Source: Pseudomonas sp. PB120 (GTDB taxonomy: Bacteria; Pseudomonadota; Gammaproteobacteria; Pseudomonadales; Pseudomonadaceae). From it: a DNA stretch of 64,000 bases. Below the pieces are notes generated by a model. It saw nothing but the letters and a program-made list of their open reading frames with translations. It was not told the origin of the DNA and did not search any database. The position numbers were made by a program, and so were the translations under genes. Location of the stretch: positions 1 through 64,000 of the forward strand of contig NZ_RWIN01000077.1 in NCBI RefSeq assembly GCF_009761815.1. The letters run 5' to 3'. Of the stretch, positions 26,974 through 36,351 are shown piece after piece. How positions within the stretch are numbered: the stretch's first letter is position 1; every line of letters starts with the position of its first letter.

Positions 26974-27394
26974 ACTTGAGCCGAACCCGCAGGCGTCGGT
27001 GCACATCCGCCGCCTGCGCATCCTTGGGCACACAGACCGCCCTGACCCGCCGCTCGCCGCGCAAACGAAAGCGCAACACCACGACCAACGGCAGCGCCAG
27101 GCTGTCCCGTCGTAGCTGCACGGCCTGCCAACCCGCCGCCTGACTCCACAACTGCCAGCCATCGGCATCCCGGCGCAAGCCGCGAAAAGCGTGTGGGTGT
27201 GTCAGTAAAATCTGCCGCGGCAATGCCCAGACGCCATGTGCCATGCACAAAGCAACGCCAAGCAGACAGGCCCAAAGCGGTAGAGAAAGAAGAAACAGCG
27301 TACCCAGCGCGAACAGCTGGGCCAGAAGATACGCCGCCAGCAACTGCCGAGAGGCATGCCAGCGGCATTCGAACGTATTACTTGGGCTGGACAC
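26942..27394 (-). CDS. YgfX/CptA-like membrane protein
   Basis: 150 residues with a GTG start at 27394. Two membrane helices lie close together at about 18-55 ([36 protein letters not shown]), followed by a hydrophilic domain with conserved [14 protein letters not shown] residues. This is the YgfX layout. It overlaps sdhE by 17 bp, as in the E. coli ygfXY (cptAB) pair. A toxin-like action on cytoskeleton was reported for E. coli CptA but is debated. Confidence 0.75.
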   Translation of the reverse strand: MSSPSNTFECRWHASRQLLAAYLLAQLFALGTLFLLSLPLWACLLGVALCMAHGVWALPRQILLTHPHAFRGLRRDADGWQLWSQAAGWQAVQLRRDSLALPLVVVLRFRLRGERRVRAVCVPKDAQAADVHRRLRVRLKFSRRRWAAPE

Positions 27395-27632
27395 GATCCA
27401 GGATCATGCGAACCATGCGCTGGAGTTCCGGATCTTCGGACTCGGCACGTTCCATGAACCAGCCGAACATGTCCTGATCTTCGCACTCGAGCAGTTTGCG
27501 GTAGCAATCGCGGTCGACATCATTGAGATGCGGGTAGACCTCTTTTACGAACGGCACCAGCAACACGTCAAGCTCAAGCATGCCGCGACGGCTGTGCCAG
27601 TAGAGGCGATTCAGTTCAACATCTTCGACCAT
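27378..27632 (-). CDS. sdhE: FAD assembly factor SdhE (YgfY)
   Basis: 84 residues from the ATG at 27632; the longer open frame upstream has no family similarity. The RGxxE motif is present in [13 protein letters not shown], with the conserved [15 protein letters not shown]. SdhE promotes covalent flavinylation of succinate dehydrogenase. It is divergent from ygfZ, with about 150 bp between. Confidence 0.95.
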   Translation of the reverse strand: MVEDVELNRLYWHSRRGMLELDVLLVPFVKEVYPHLNDVDRDCYRKLLECEDQDMFGWFMERAESEDPELQRMVRMILDRVQPK

Positions 27633-27781
27633 GGAGCGCTCCTCAAATAGGCGGCAAGTATACAGCCCTGAACGGAGCCGAACACTCGGCTTTGGTCGGG
27701 CAACACCGAACCTTTGTAAACTACCCATTTCGAGAGCGCCCCCTTATGATGTCTCTCAGTCTCTTTACCCTGCGATGACCC

Positions 27782-28723
27782 ATGGCCGATTCTGCTTTTT
27801 TCTGCACGCTGTCTCACGAAGGTGTTCTTGCTGTCCGCGGCGCGGATGCGAGCAAATTCCTGCAAGGCCAATTGACCTGCAACCTCAATTACCTGAGCGA
27901 CACCCAGGCCAGCCTCGGCGCCCGCTGCACGCAGAAAGGCCGGATGCAGTCGAGCTTCCGAATCCTGCTGGAAGGCGACGGTGTTCTGTTGGCCATGGCC
28001 ACCGAGCTTCTGGAGCCGCAACTGGCGGACCTTAAAAAATACGCAGTGTTTTCCAAATCCAAACTGACCGATGAAAGCGCCCAGTGGGTGCGCTTCGGCG
28101 TCGAGCATGGCGATGCAGCACTGAGCAGTCTTGGCCTTGAACTGCCGACAGAAACGGACAGTGTTGCGCGAAATGACGGCCTGATTGCCATCCGCGTGTC
28201 ACCGCAACGTGCTGAACTCTGGGTCGCGGCCGATCAGGCCGATGTCATCAAGGGCAAGCTGTCGGCGCTGTTGGCCGAAGGCGATCTGAATCAATGGCTG
28301 CTGGGCCAGATCCGCGCAGGGATTGGCCAGGTCATGCCGAGCACGCGCGAGCTGTTCATCCCGCAGATGCTCAATCTTCAAGCCGTCGGTGGGGTCAGCT
28401 TCAAAAAAGGCTGCTACACCGGACAGGAAATCGTTGCGCGCATGCAGTACCTGGGCAAACTCAAGCGCCGTTTGTATCGCCTGACGCTGGATGCCAGCGA
28501 GCTGCCTGAGCCAGGCACGCCGCTGTTTTCCCCGACCCATGGCAGTTCCATCGGTGAAGTGGTGCTGGCCGCGAACGCCGGGCAACAAATTGAACTCCTG
28601 GCCGTGCTGCAGGCCGAAGCAGCAGAAGGGGGCGATGTCCATTTGGGCACTCTCGAGGGCCCGGCCCTGCACCTCCTCGACCTGCCTTACGAATTGGATC
28701 GCGACCGCGAAATCCAGCGTTAA
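27782..28723 (+). CDS. ygfZ: Folate-binding protein YgfZ
   Basis: 313 residues. The signature KKGCYTGQEIVARMQY, with the conserved Cys, lies at about 205-220, and the N-terminal aminomethyltransferase-like fold is recognisable (LSHEGVLAVRGADASKFLQG). YgfZ uses tetrahydrofolate to help maintain Fe-S enzymes such as MiaB. It is followed 34 bp later by an HDOD gene on the same strand. Confidence 0.94.
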   Translation: MADSAFFCTLSHEGVLAVRGADASKFLQGQLTCNLNYLSDTQASLGARCTQKGRMQSSFRILLEGDGVLLAMATELLEPQLADLKKYAVFSKSKLTDESAQWVRFGVEHGDAALSSLGLELPTETDSVARNDGLIAIRVSPQRAELWVAADQADVIKGKLSALLAEGDLNQWLLGQIRAGIGQVMPSTRELFIPQMLNLQAVGGVSFKKGCYTGQEIVARMQYLGKLKRRLYRLTLDASELPEPGTPLFSPTHGSSIGEVVLAANAGQQIELLAVLQAEAAEGGDVHLGTLEGPALHLLDLPYELDRDREIQR

Positions 28724-28757
28724 CCGCAGCACTTGTCGCAATACCTAGAGAAATGAA

Positions 28758-29579
28758 ATGAGCGAGCTGGCGGATAAGGTCCAACAGGATTTGGTTGAGG
28801 CCATCGATAACGATGACCTGGTTCTGCCAACGTTGCCGGAAGTGGCCCTGCAAATTCGCAAGGCCGCTGAAGACCCGGAAGTCAGTGTCAGCGCCTTGAG
28901 CAAAGTGATCGGCCGCGATACCGCATTGACGGCGCGCCTGATCAAGGTGGTGAACAGCCCGCTGTTGCGCGCCACCCAGGAAGTCACGGACCTGCACACC
29001 GCGATCACGCGCCTGGGCGTCAATTACAGCAGCAACCTGGCCATCGGCCTGGTGATGGAACAGATTTTCAATGCGCGCTCCGAAGTCGTGGAACAGAAGA
29101 TGCGCGAGGTCTGGCGCAAAAGCCTGGAAATCGCCGGGGTCAGTTATGCGTTGTGCCGCAAATTCACCCAACTCAAGCCTGATCAGGCCGCTCTCGGTGG
29201 ACTGGTGCATCAGATCGGCGTGTTGCCGATCCTGACGTATGCCGAAGATCACTATGAACTGCTGTCCGACCCGGTCAGCCTTAACCATGTGATCGACCGC
29301 ATTCACCCGTTGCTCGGCGACAAGCTGCTCAGGGTCTGGGATTTTCCGGAAATGCTGGTGCAGTTGCCAGGGTCGTATCTGGACTTCAAACGCCAGTCCG
29401 AGCAGGTCGATTATGTGGACCTGGTCCAGGTGGCCACCTTGTACTGCCACAAGGGCACCGAACATCCCCTCGCCCGTATCGATGCGTTCAATGTTCCCGC
29501 GTTTAAAAAGCTGGGGATTGACCCGGATAACGAGGCGGCGTGCAAGGATCTGGAAGAATCACGCTCGATGTTTTATTAA
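28758..29579 (+). CDS. HDOD-domain protein
   Basis: 273 residues, largely one HDOD domain (about 20-215: LPTLPEVALQIRKAAEDPEV, DTALTARLIKVVNSPLL, GLVHQIGVL). The HD metal site is degenerate as in most HDOD proteins, so catalysis is doubtful. Such proteins act in signalling, for example in motility or c-di-GMP networks. It is co-directional with ygfZ, 34 bp apart, and is followed by a REP unit. Confidence 0.92.
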   Translation: MSELADKVQQDLVEAIDNDDLVLPTLPEVALQIRKAAEDPEVSVSALSKVIGRDTALTARLIKVVNSPLLRATQEVTDLHTAITRLGVNYSSNLAIGLVMEQIFNARSEVVEQKMREVWRKSLEIAGVSYALCRKFTQLKPDQAALGGLVHQIGVLPILTYAEDHYELLSDPVSLNHVIDRIHPLLGDKLLRVWDFPEMLVQLPGSYLDFKRQSEQVDYVDLVQVATLYCHKGTEHPLARIDAFNVPAFKKLGIDPDNEAACKDLEESRSMFY

Positions 29580-29649
29580 CCTGTGGCGCGGGGCGGCCCC
29601 AAAACCATTCACCGCATTTTTTCCGGCAAGCCACGATTGCCATGTTTAC

Positions 29650-29698
29650 GACTGCTGCGCAGCCGAGCGGGAGCAAGCTTCCTCGCCACAGGTGGGCA
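29650..29698. repeat. Single REP unit, GGGAGCAAGCT type
   Basis: GCGGGAGCAAGCTTCCTCGCCACAG-type core downstream of the HDOD gene, convergent with tctE. No well-matched inverted partner was found; 29583-29645 may hold a degenerate one. Confidence 0.6.
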
Positions 29699-29704
29699 TG
29701 CAAA

Positions 29705-31090
29705 CTACCCGGCAATAAAACTCACCCGAACCTTAAGCCCCGCCTGCTCGCCATCGTGCAGGCTGATCTGCGCCAAATGCGCGCGGCAGATTTCACCGAC
29801 AATCGCCAGGCCCAAACCTGAGCCGGCCACTTGCTGGTTGCGGCGATAAAAGCGCTCGAACACCCGATCACGTTCTTCGAGAGGAATCCCCGGCCCATCA
29901 TCCTCGACCTCCAACACGGCCGGCGCCATGACCCGCAGGATCACGTTGCCACCCGAAGGTGTGTGCGCCAGCGCGTTATCCACCAGATTGCTCAACAACT
30001 CATTCAATAACGTCGGCTCTCCGCGCAGCCATACCGGCTCATCCGCTTCCAGCGCCAGCGCCACACCCCGCGCATGGGCCAGTGGCGCCATCGCCATGCC
30101 CAATTCACGCGCCAGCTGACTCAGGTCCAGCAACTGCGCACCGCCCTCGGCGATGGCTCGCGCGCCGTTCTCGACCCGCGCCAGGGACAGCAACTGATTG
30201 GCCAGATGGGTCAACCGGTCAGTCCCTTGGGCGGCACCTTCCAGTGTGCCGCGCCAGGTGTCGGGATCGCTGGAGCGCAGACCCAGTTCGAGTCGCGCCT
30301 TGAGCGCTGCCAGCGGCGTGCGCAGTTCGTGAGCCGCATCGGCAATAAATTGCGCCTGACGTTCGAACTGGACGCGCAGCCGCTCGGTAAAGTGATTGAG
30401 TGCCCGCACCAACGGCCACAATTCCCGCTGCACTTCTACCAACGGCAATGGCCGCAAATCGTCGGACTGGCGCTCTTCCACTGCTGTGCGCAAACGCTCC
30501 AGTGGCCTCAGTGCCGCGCTGACCGCGAACCACACCATCATCAGCGCACCGACCGCCAACATGCCCAGGCGCAACAATGTGTCCGCCGCCAGGCTGCGGG
30601 CCATGCTGACCCGCGCTTCATCGGTTTCCGCCACGCGGATTTCCGCCATGCCGTTCATGTTCGGCTCGCTCACGGGTTTGAGCAGGCTGACCACGCGCAC
30701 ATTCTGCCCTTGATAGGTCGCGTTGTAGAAACGCGCCAACGCCGGATAGTCGTCGGTGCGCGGCGTACCCGGTGGCGGTGGCGGCAGGTTTTCGTAACCG
30801 GAAATCAGTTTCTGATTGATGTCGTTGACCAGGTAAAAAATCCGCCCGGCGCTGTCGTAGGCGAAGGTATCGAGGGCCACGTACGGCACGTCGGCGCTGA
30901 GGCTGCCATCGCGTTGGGACACGCCCGCGGCGATGGTTCGCGCCGAGGCCAGCAAGGTCCGGTCATAGGCGGTATCGGCGGCTTCGCGACCATTCCAGTA
31001 GGCGCTCAATCCACTCGCCAGCATCAACACCACCAGCAACAGCGCCAGGTTCCACAGCAACCGCCAGCGCAGGCTGCTGGGCTTATGCAT
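29705..31090 (-). CDS. tctE: Tricarboxylate-sensing histidine kinase TctE
   Basis: 461 residues. Membrane helix at about 10-28, periplasmic 2CSK-N type sensor region to about 165, second helix about 172-190, HisKA box DAAHELRTPLAALKAR, and HATPase with DDGPGIPLEERDRVFERFYR and GSGLGLAIV. Its 5' end overlaps the tctD stop by 8 bp. With TctD it should sense citrate or related tricarboxylates and switch on the divergent tctCBA operon. Confidence 0.92.
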   Translation of the reverse strand: MHKPSSLRWRLLWNLALLLVVLMLASGLSAYWNGREAADTAYDRTLLASARTIAAGVSQRDGSLSADVPYVALDTFAYDSAGRIFYLVNDINQKLISGYENLPPPPPGTPRTDDYPALARFYNATYQGQNVRVVSLLKPVSEPNMNGMAEIRVAETDEARVSMARSLAADTLLRLGMLAVGALMMVWFAVSAALRPLERLRTAVEERQSDDLRPLPLVEVQRELWPLVRALNHFTERLRVQFERQAQFIADAAHELRTPLAALKARLELGLRSSDPDTWRGTLEGAAQGTDRLTHLANQLLSLARVENGARAIAEGGAQLLDLSQLARELGMAMAPLAHARGVALALEADEPVWLRGEPTLLNELLSNLVDNALAHTPSGGNVILRVMAPAVLEVEDDGPGIPLEERDRVFERFYRRNQQVAGSGLGLAIVGEICRAHLAQISLHDGEQAGLKVRVSFIAG

Positions 31091-31754
31091 CGCGGCTTTC
31101 CAGCAAGTAACCGAGCCCTCGGAAGGTCACGATGGCGACCGGTTGGCCGTCGAGCTTTTTGCGCAAACGATGGACGTAGATTTCGATCGCATCCGGGCTG
31201 GCCTCCTCGTCCAGGCCGAACACCTGTGAAGCCAGTTGCTCCTTGCTCATCACCCGACCAGGGCGCGCGATCAAGGCTTCGAGCACCGCTTGCTCGCGGG
31301 AGGTCAGGGTCAGCAATTCGTCGCCGAGGGTGAAGCGCCGCGTGTCCAGGTCGTAAGCCAGCACACCGCAAGTCTGCTGACGCTCACCGCCGAGCACACT
31401 GCGACGCAGCAAGGCTTTGACCCGGGCTTCCAGTTCGGTCAGTTCGAACGGCTTGGCCAGGTAATCGTCGGCGCCGAGGTTCAGGCCGTGGACCCGGTCC
31501 TTGACGTCGCTGCGCGCGGTCAGCATCAACACCGGCAGGTTCTTGCCCCGCGCCCGCAAACGCGCGAGCACTTCGAAACCATCCATGCGCGGCAGGCCGA
31601 CGTCGAGAATCGCCATGGCGTATTCCTCGCTGCTCAAGGCCAGGTCGGCGGCCACGCCATCGTGCAGCACATCCACGGTCAGCCCGGTGCTCTTGAGCGC
31701 CTGGGCGACACTGTCGGCGAGCTGCAGATGGTCTTCGACGAGCAGGACACGCAT
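31083..31754 (-). CDS. tctD: Response regulator TctD
   Basis: 223 residues. OmpR-type: receiver domain with VLLVEDHL, phospho-Asp in AILDVGLPRMDG and Lys in DYLAKPFELTELEARV; winged helix at about 125-220 with TSREQAVLEALI and AIEIYVHRLRKKLD. Location opposite tctCBA defines it as TctD. Candidate binding repeats lie about 90-120 bp upstream of its start. Confidence 0.93.
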   Translation of the reverse strand: MRVLLVEDHLQLADSVAQALKSTGLTVDVLHDGVAADLALSSEEYAMAILDVGLPRMDGFEVLARLRARGKNLPVLMLTARSDVKDRVHGLNLGADDYLAKPFELTELEARVKALLRRSVLGGERQQTCGVLAYDLDTRRFTLGDELLTLTSREQAVLEALIARPGRVMSKEQLASQVFGLDEEASPDAIEIYVHRLRKKLDGQPVAIVTFRGLGYLLESRDA

Positions 31755-32145
31755 GGATTTTTACCTCGTTCAGGGATGGTCGACGCCATTCTTTGGCGCG
31801 GAGTTTACAGCCGCATCGGCCGCTGTGAAGCCCGAAAACCGTGAAACTCCGCTGAAAGGTTAGTGAAAGGTTGGACGGTTAGAGTCGGCCCATGGAGGGT
31901 TTCGCCTGCAAGCCATCCAGCCGTGCTTTGAAATGTAGCTCCCGAAAAATGCCTTGATGCGTTTTCGCCAATAAGAACAATAACGAGGTACTTCACCATG
32001 CCGTCCATACCGCTTCAGGCTTATCCGCCCCACTCCTTTCATCGATCCCGATGGTTGACGCCGGCCCACGCCATTGTCGGCTGCATAGCGCGAAATCGTC
32101 GCACCTGAAACATCCCCAAAAACAAAAACTCCTGTGGAGACAACA
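31755..32145. other. tctD-tctC divergent regulatory region (391 bp)
   Basis: No gene is supported. The region must hold the promoters of both operons. Three TGAAA-containing 9-mers repeat at 11-bp steps at 31842-31872; no other structure is called. Confidence 0.6.
31842..31872 (+). promoter_or_regulatory. Three 11-bp-phased TGAAA repeats, candidate TctD site
   Basis: TGAAACTCC (31842), TGAAAGGTT (31853) and TGAAAGGTT (31864) start exactly 11 bp apart. Direct repeats on one helix face are the usual binding mode of OmpR-type regulators such as TctD. Assignment to TctD is inference from position. Confidence 0.5.
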
Positions 32146-33123
32146 ATGAATCGATCACTGCGCCGTTTCGCCCTTGCCGCCAGCTGCGTGCTGTTTGCCG
32201 GCCCCCTGATGGCTGAGCCCAAGCGTCCGGAATGCATCGCGCCGGCTTCGCCGGGCGGCGGTTTCGACCTGACCTGCAAACTGGCGCAAAGCGCGCTGAT
32301 GAACGAAAAGCTGTTGAGCAAACCGATGCGCGTGACCTACATGCCCGGCGGTGTCGGCGCCGTGGCCTACAACGCGGTGGTCGCCCAGCGCCCCGCCGAT
32401 GCCGGCACGCTGGTGGCGTGGTCCAGCGGTTCGCTGCTGAACCTGGCTCAGGGCAAGTTCGGGCGTTTTGATGAAACCAACGTCCGTTGGCTGGCAGCGG
32501 TTGGCACCAGCTACGGCGCCATCGCGGTGAAAAGCGATTCGCCCTACAAGAACCTCGACGATCTCGTTAAGGCGCTGAAGAAAGATCCGAGCAAAGTGGT
32601 GATCGGCTCCGGCGGCACCGTCGGCAGCCAGGACTGGATGCAAACCGCCCTGATCGCCAAGGCCGCCGGGATCAACCCGCGAGACCTGCGTTACGTTGCC
32701 CTCGAAGGCGGCGGTGAAATCGCCACCGCCCTGCTCGGCGGCCACATCCAGGTCGGCAGCACCGACATCTCCGACTCCATGCCGCACATCCAGAGCGGCG
32801 ACATGCGCCTGCTGGCGGTGTTTGCCGAGAAGCGCCTGGACGAACCGGAAATGAAAGACATCCCGACCGCCAAAGAGCAAGGCTACGACATCGTCTGGCC
32901 AGTGGTTCGCGGTTTCTATCTCGGGCCAAAAGTCAGCGATGAAGATTACGCCTGGTGGAAAGACTCCTTTGACAAACTGCTGGCTTCTGATGACTTCGCC
33001 AAGTTGCGCGATCAGCGTGAGCTCTTCCCGTTCGCCATGACCGGCCCAGAGCTGGACACCTACGTGAAGAAGCAGGTCGCGGACTACAAAGTGCTGGCCA
33101 AAGAGTTCGGCCTGATCCAGTGA
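32146..33123 (+). CDS. tctC: Tripartite tricarboxylate transporter periplasmic binding protein TctC
   Basis: 325 residues from the ATG at 32146 with signal peptide RRFALAASCVLFAGPLMAEP; another ATG-like start four codons upstream adds nothing. The mature protein begins RPECIAPASPGGGFD, matching the Bug/TctC family, whose conserved Asp-containing loops hold a carboxylate ligand. It delivers citrate or a similar acid to the TctAB membrane complex. tctB follows after 58 bp, tctA after that. Confidence 0.95.
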   Translation: MNRSLRRFALAASCVLFAGPLMAEPKRPECIAPASPGGGFDLTCKLAQSALMNEKLLSKPMRVTYMPGGVGAVAYNAVVAQRPADAGTLVAWSSGSLLNLAQGKFGRFDETNVRWLAAVGTSYGAIAVKSDSPYKNLDDLVKALKKDPSKVVIGSGGTVGSQDWMQTALIAKAAGINPRDLRYVALEGGGEIATALLGGHIQVGSTDISDSMPHIQSGDMRLLAVFAEKRLDEPEMKDIPTAKEQGYDIVWPVVRGFYLGPKVSDEDYAWWKDSFDKLLASDDFAKLRDQRELFPFAMTGPELDTYVKKQVADYKVLAKEFGLIQ

Positions 33124-33181
33124 TCGCCTCTGTCTAGCGGCTGCGGCCCCGCACTCCGGGGTCGTGGCACAGGAGTTCCCC

Positions 33182-33640
33182 ATGCTCGTACAACGCATTT
33201 TCGCATCGGTGCTGCTGCTGGCCTGTGTCAGCCTGGTGCTGATGGCCTGGCCTTACCAGGCACCTTTTTCCTACGAACCGATCGGCCCTCGCGCCTTCCC
33301 GTTGCTGATGCTGGGGCTGATGGGGCTGGGCCTGATCTACATGGTGTTTCGCCCGTCACCGCTCAAACACACCGAAGAAGACCCGCCGCTGGACCGTGAA
33401 ACCCTGCACAAGATCGGTCGCTGCGTGGTACTGCTGCTGGTGTTCGCCGGCCTGTTCGAACCGTTGGGCTTTATTCTCAGCAGCATCCTGATCGGCATTC
33501 CGATGGCGCGCCTGTACGGCGGACGCTGGTTGCCAAGCGCAGTGATCATCAGCCTGATGAGCATCGGTCTGTACCTGCTGTTCGACAAAGTGATGGACGT
33601 GCCGCTGCCTCTGGGTCTGCTCGACGTTCTGGAGAACTGA
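33182..33640 (+). CDS. tctB: Tripartite tricarboxylate transporter small membrane subunit TctB
   Basis: 152 residues from the ATG at 33182. Four hydrophobic helices (about 5-24, 38-55, 78-112, 118-135) match the small subunit DUF1468/TctB. It partners TctA in Na+- or proton-coupled uptake. The stop is 1 bp before the tctA start. Confidence 0.93.
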   Translation: MLVQRIFASVLLLACVSLVLMAWPYQAPFSYEPIGPRAFPLLMLGLMGLGLIYMVFRPSPLKHTEEDPPLDRETLHKIGRCVVLLLVFAGLFEPLGFILSSILIGIPMARLYGGRWLPSAVIISLMSIGLYLLFDKVMDVPLPLGLLDVLEN

Positions 33641-33641
33641 A

Positions 33642-35156
33642 ATGGATACGCTTGGTTACTTGAGTCACGGCTTCGGCGTCGCATTGACCCCTTACAACCT
33701 GGTCACCGCCCTCAGCGGCACATTGATCGGTACCGTCGTCGGCCTGCTGCCCGGCCTCGGGCCGATCAATGGCGTGGCGCTGCTGATCCCGATTGCGTTC
33801 GCCCTCGGGCTGCCACCGGAGTCGGCGCTGATCCTGCTGGCCGCGGTTTATCTGGGTTGCGAGTACGGCGGCCGGATCAGTTCGATCCTGCTGAACATTC
33901 CGGGCGAAGCGTCCACCGTCATGACCACCCTCGATGGCTACCCGATGGCCCGCCAAGGCATGGCCGGCGTCGCGCTTTCGCTGTCGGCGTGGAGTTCGTT
34001 CATCGGTGCATTCATCGCCACCTGCGGCATGGTGGTGTTCGCGCCGATCCTGGCGAAATGGGCGATTGCCTTCGGTCCGGCGGAGTACTTCGTGCTGATG
34101 GTGTTCGCGATTGTCTGTCTCGGCGGGATGGCCGGTGATCGACCGTTGAAGACCTTTATTGCGGCGTTGATCGGCCTTTTCCTGTCGACCGTCGGCATCG
34201 ACGCCAACAGCGGTGTCTACCGCTTCACCGGCGACAACATCCACCTCACCGACGGCATTCAGTTCGTGGTGTTGGTGCTGGGCCTGTTCTCCATCAGCGA
34301 AATATTGTTGCTGCTGGAGAAAACCCACCGTGGCCAGGAAGCGTTCAAGGCCACCGGCCGCATGATGTTCAACTTCAAGGAAGCCGCTTCGGTGTTCTGG
34401 GTAAACATGCGTTGCGGAGTGCTGGGTTTCATCATGGGCGTTCTGCCCGGCGCCGGTGCAACGCTCGCCAGCGCCGTTGCCTACATGACCGAGAAACGAA
34501 TCGCCGGCCCCAGTGGCAAATTCGGACAGGGCGACAAACGTGGCCTGGCCGCGCCGGAAACCGCCATCGGGGCTGAAGCCTGCGGCGCGCTGGTGCCGAT
34601 GCTGACCCTCGGCGTACCCGGTTCGGGAACGACCGCCGTCATGATTGGCGCCTTGTCGCTCTACAACATCACACCGGGCCCGCTGTTGTTCCAGCAGCAA
34701 CCCGACATCGTCTGGGGCCTGATTGCGTCGTTGTTCATTGCCAACATCATGCTGGTGATCCTCAACATCCCGATGATCCGCATCTTCACCCGCATCCTCG
34801 CCGTCCCGAACTGGGCGCTGGTGCCGATGATCGCGATCATTACCGCCATCGGCGTGTACGCGGTGCATGCCACCACGTTCGACCTGTTCCTGATGATCGG
34901 CATCGGCATCTTTGGCTACATCCTGCGCAAGCTCGACTTCCCGTTGTCGCCGGTGTTGCTGGGCTTCATCCTCGGCGGCTTGATGGAGCAGAACTTGCGT
35001 CGGGCGCTGTCGATCTCCAACGGCTCGCTGGAGATCCTCTGGTCCAGCGGGATCACGCTCGGTGTCTGGGCGTTGATCGTAGTGATGTTGCTGGTGCCGA
35101 TCGTGCGGATCTGGCGCAAACGTTCAGTCTCTCGTCGCGCGGTTGCCGATGTCTGA
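33642..35156 (+). CDS. tctA: Tripartite tricarboxylate transporter large membrane subunit TctA
   Basis: 504 residues with about 11-12 membrane helices. Family motifs are clear: GLLPGLGPINGVALLIP near the N-terminus and MGVLPGAGATLAS in the second half, plus GEASTVMTTLDGYPMAR. It is the permease subunit of the TctABC system. Its end overlaps the next gene by 8 bp, tying that membrane protein to the operon. Confidence 0.96.
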   Translation: MDTLGYLSHGFGVALTPYNLVTALSGTLIGTVVGLLPGLGPINGVALLIPIAFALGLPPESALILLAAVYLGCEYGGRISSILLNIPGEASTVMTTLDGYPMARQGMAGVALSLSAWSSFIGAFIATCGMVVFAPILAKWAIAFGPAEYFVLMVFAIVCLGGMAGDRPLKTFIAALIGLFLSTVGIDANSGVYRFTGDNIHLTDGIQFVVLVLGLFSISEILLLLEKTHRGQEAFKATGRMMFNFKEAASVFWVNMRCGVLGFIMGVLPGAGATLASAVAYMTEKRIAGPSGKFGQGDKRGLAAPETAIGAEACGALVPMLTLGVPGSGTTAVMIGALSLYNITPGPLLFQQQPDIVWGLIASLFIANIMLVILNIPMIRIFTRILAVPNWALVPMIAIITAIGVYAVHATTFDLFLMIGIGIFGYILRKLDFPLSPVLLGFILGGLMEQNLRRALSISNGSLEILWSSGITLGVWALIVVMLLVPIVRIWRKRSVSRRAVADV

Positions 35157-36189
35157 TCGAGCACCTCTCAACGCCTGGTGGGGTACGCCGCTGGTCGGCG
35201 CGCTGGGCGGTTACCTCGCCAGTCAGATTGGCTGGCCGCTGCCGTGGATGGTCGGCTCGTTGCTGGCGATCATCCTCGTGCGCTGCCTGACACCCTGGCA
35301 ACTGGCGGAAATCCCCGGCGGCCGCAAGTGCGGCCAATGGGTGGTCGGCATCGGTATCGGCCTGCACTTCACCCCGGTGGTGATGGAGCAGGTGCTGAGT
35401 CACTTTGGCCTGATCTTCTTCGGGGCCTTGGTCACCAGCCTGTCCGCGGTGGTCGGGGTCTGGTTGATGCGGCGTACCGGTGAGGATCGCGCCACCGCGT
35501 TCTTTTCCAGCATGCCAGGCGGTTCCGGGGAGATGGTCAACCTCGGCGCGCGCAATGGCGCGGTGCTCAGCCGTGTGGCGGCGGGGCAAAGCCTTCGGGT
35601 GCTGGTGGTGGTGCTATGTGTGCCGGCGGCGTTCAAGTATTTGTTGGGTGACGGCGCGCCGGTGGTGCATGCGAGCGCTGTGGACTGGCGCTGGCTGGCC
35701 CTTCTGTTTCCCGCAGGCGCGTTGGCGGCCTGGGCCTGGGAGCGTCTGCGTCAACCGAATCCGTGGCTGTTCGGGCCGCTGCTGGTGAGTGCGGCGGTGA
35801 GCATCAGTTGGGATCTGCACATTGGCTTGCCCCACGGCGGCAGCCAGATTGGCCAATGGCTGATCGGCAGCGGCCTGGGCTGTCACTTCAATCGGCAGTT
35901 TTTCCGTCGCGCCCCGTCGTTCATGGGCCGGACTTTGATCGGCACGGTGTTGACCATGCTGATTGCCACGGCAGCGGCACTGGGCTTGAGTGCCCTCACC
36001 CATCTGGATCTGCGCTCACTGACCTTGGGCATGATGCCCGGCGGCATTGCCGAAATGAGCCTGACGGCGGAGACCCTGCAATTGTCGGTGCCGCTGGTGA
36101 CAGCAATGCAGGTGATGCGGCTGTTGTTTGTGTTGTTTCTGGCGGAGCCGTTGTTCAAGTATTGGAACCGGGTGCCGGAGCAGCCCTGA
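35149..36189 (+). CDS. AbrB-type membrane protein
   Basis: 346 residues with about nine membrane helices in two repeats. The repeated WxxGxxLG / PGGxxEM signatures are visible (FFSSMPGGSGEMVNLG at about 117-132; LGMMPGGIAEMSLTAE near 292). This is the AbrB (Pfam PF05145) family, often mislabelled a transcription regulator. It starts inside the last codons of tctA, so it is co-translated with the transporter. Function unknown; E. coli AbrB was reported to affect aidB expression. Confidence 0.88.
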   Translation: MSDRAPLNAWWGTPLVGALGGYLASQIGWPLPWMVGSLLAIILVRCLTPWQLAEIPGGRKCGQWVVGIGIGLHFTPVVMEQVLSHFGLIFFGALVTSLSAVVGVWLMRRTGEDRATAFFSSMPGGSGEMVNLGARNGAVLSRVAAGQSLRVLVVVLCVPAAFKYLLGDGAPVVHASAVDWRWLALLFPAGALAAWAWERLRQPNPWLFGPLLVSAAVSISWDLHIGLPHGGSQIGQWLIGSGLGCHFNRQFFRRAPSFMGRTLIGTVLTMLIATAAALGLSALTHLDLRSLTLGMMPGGIAEMSLTAETLQLSVPLVTAMQVMRLLFVLFLAEPLFKYWNRVPEQP

Positions 36190-36197
36190 CACCCACC

Positions 36198-36331
36198 CCG
36201 TGGCGAGGGAGCTTGCTCCCGCTCGGCTGCGAAGCAGTCGTAACCCGGAGTTTAGGGTGTATCAGAAGGAATCAGATTGCAGATATTGGGGCTGCTTCGC
36301 AGCCCAGCGGGAGCAAGCTCCCTCGCCACAA
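36198..36331. repeat. REP doublet, GGGAGCAAGCTCCC type
   Basis: Inverted units at 36198-36226 and 36305-36331 (GTGGCGAGGGAGCTTGCTCC and its complement) enclose about 80 bp that itself holds complementary GCTGCGAAGCAG/CTGCTTCGCAGC blocks. It separates the convergent tct operon and ung. Confidence 0.88.
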
Positions 36332-36351
36332 AAGCCTCTGAAGTCTACACA

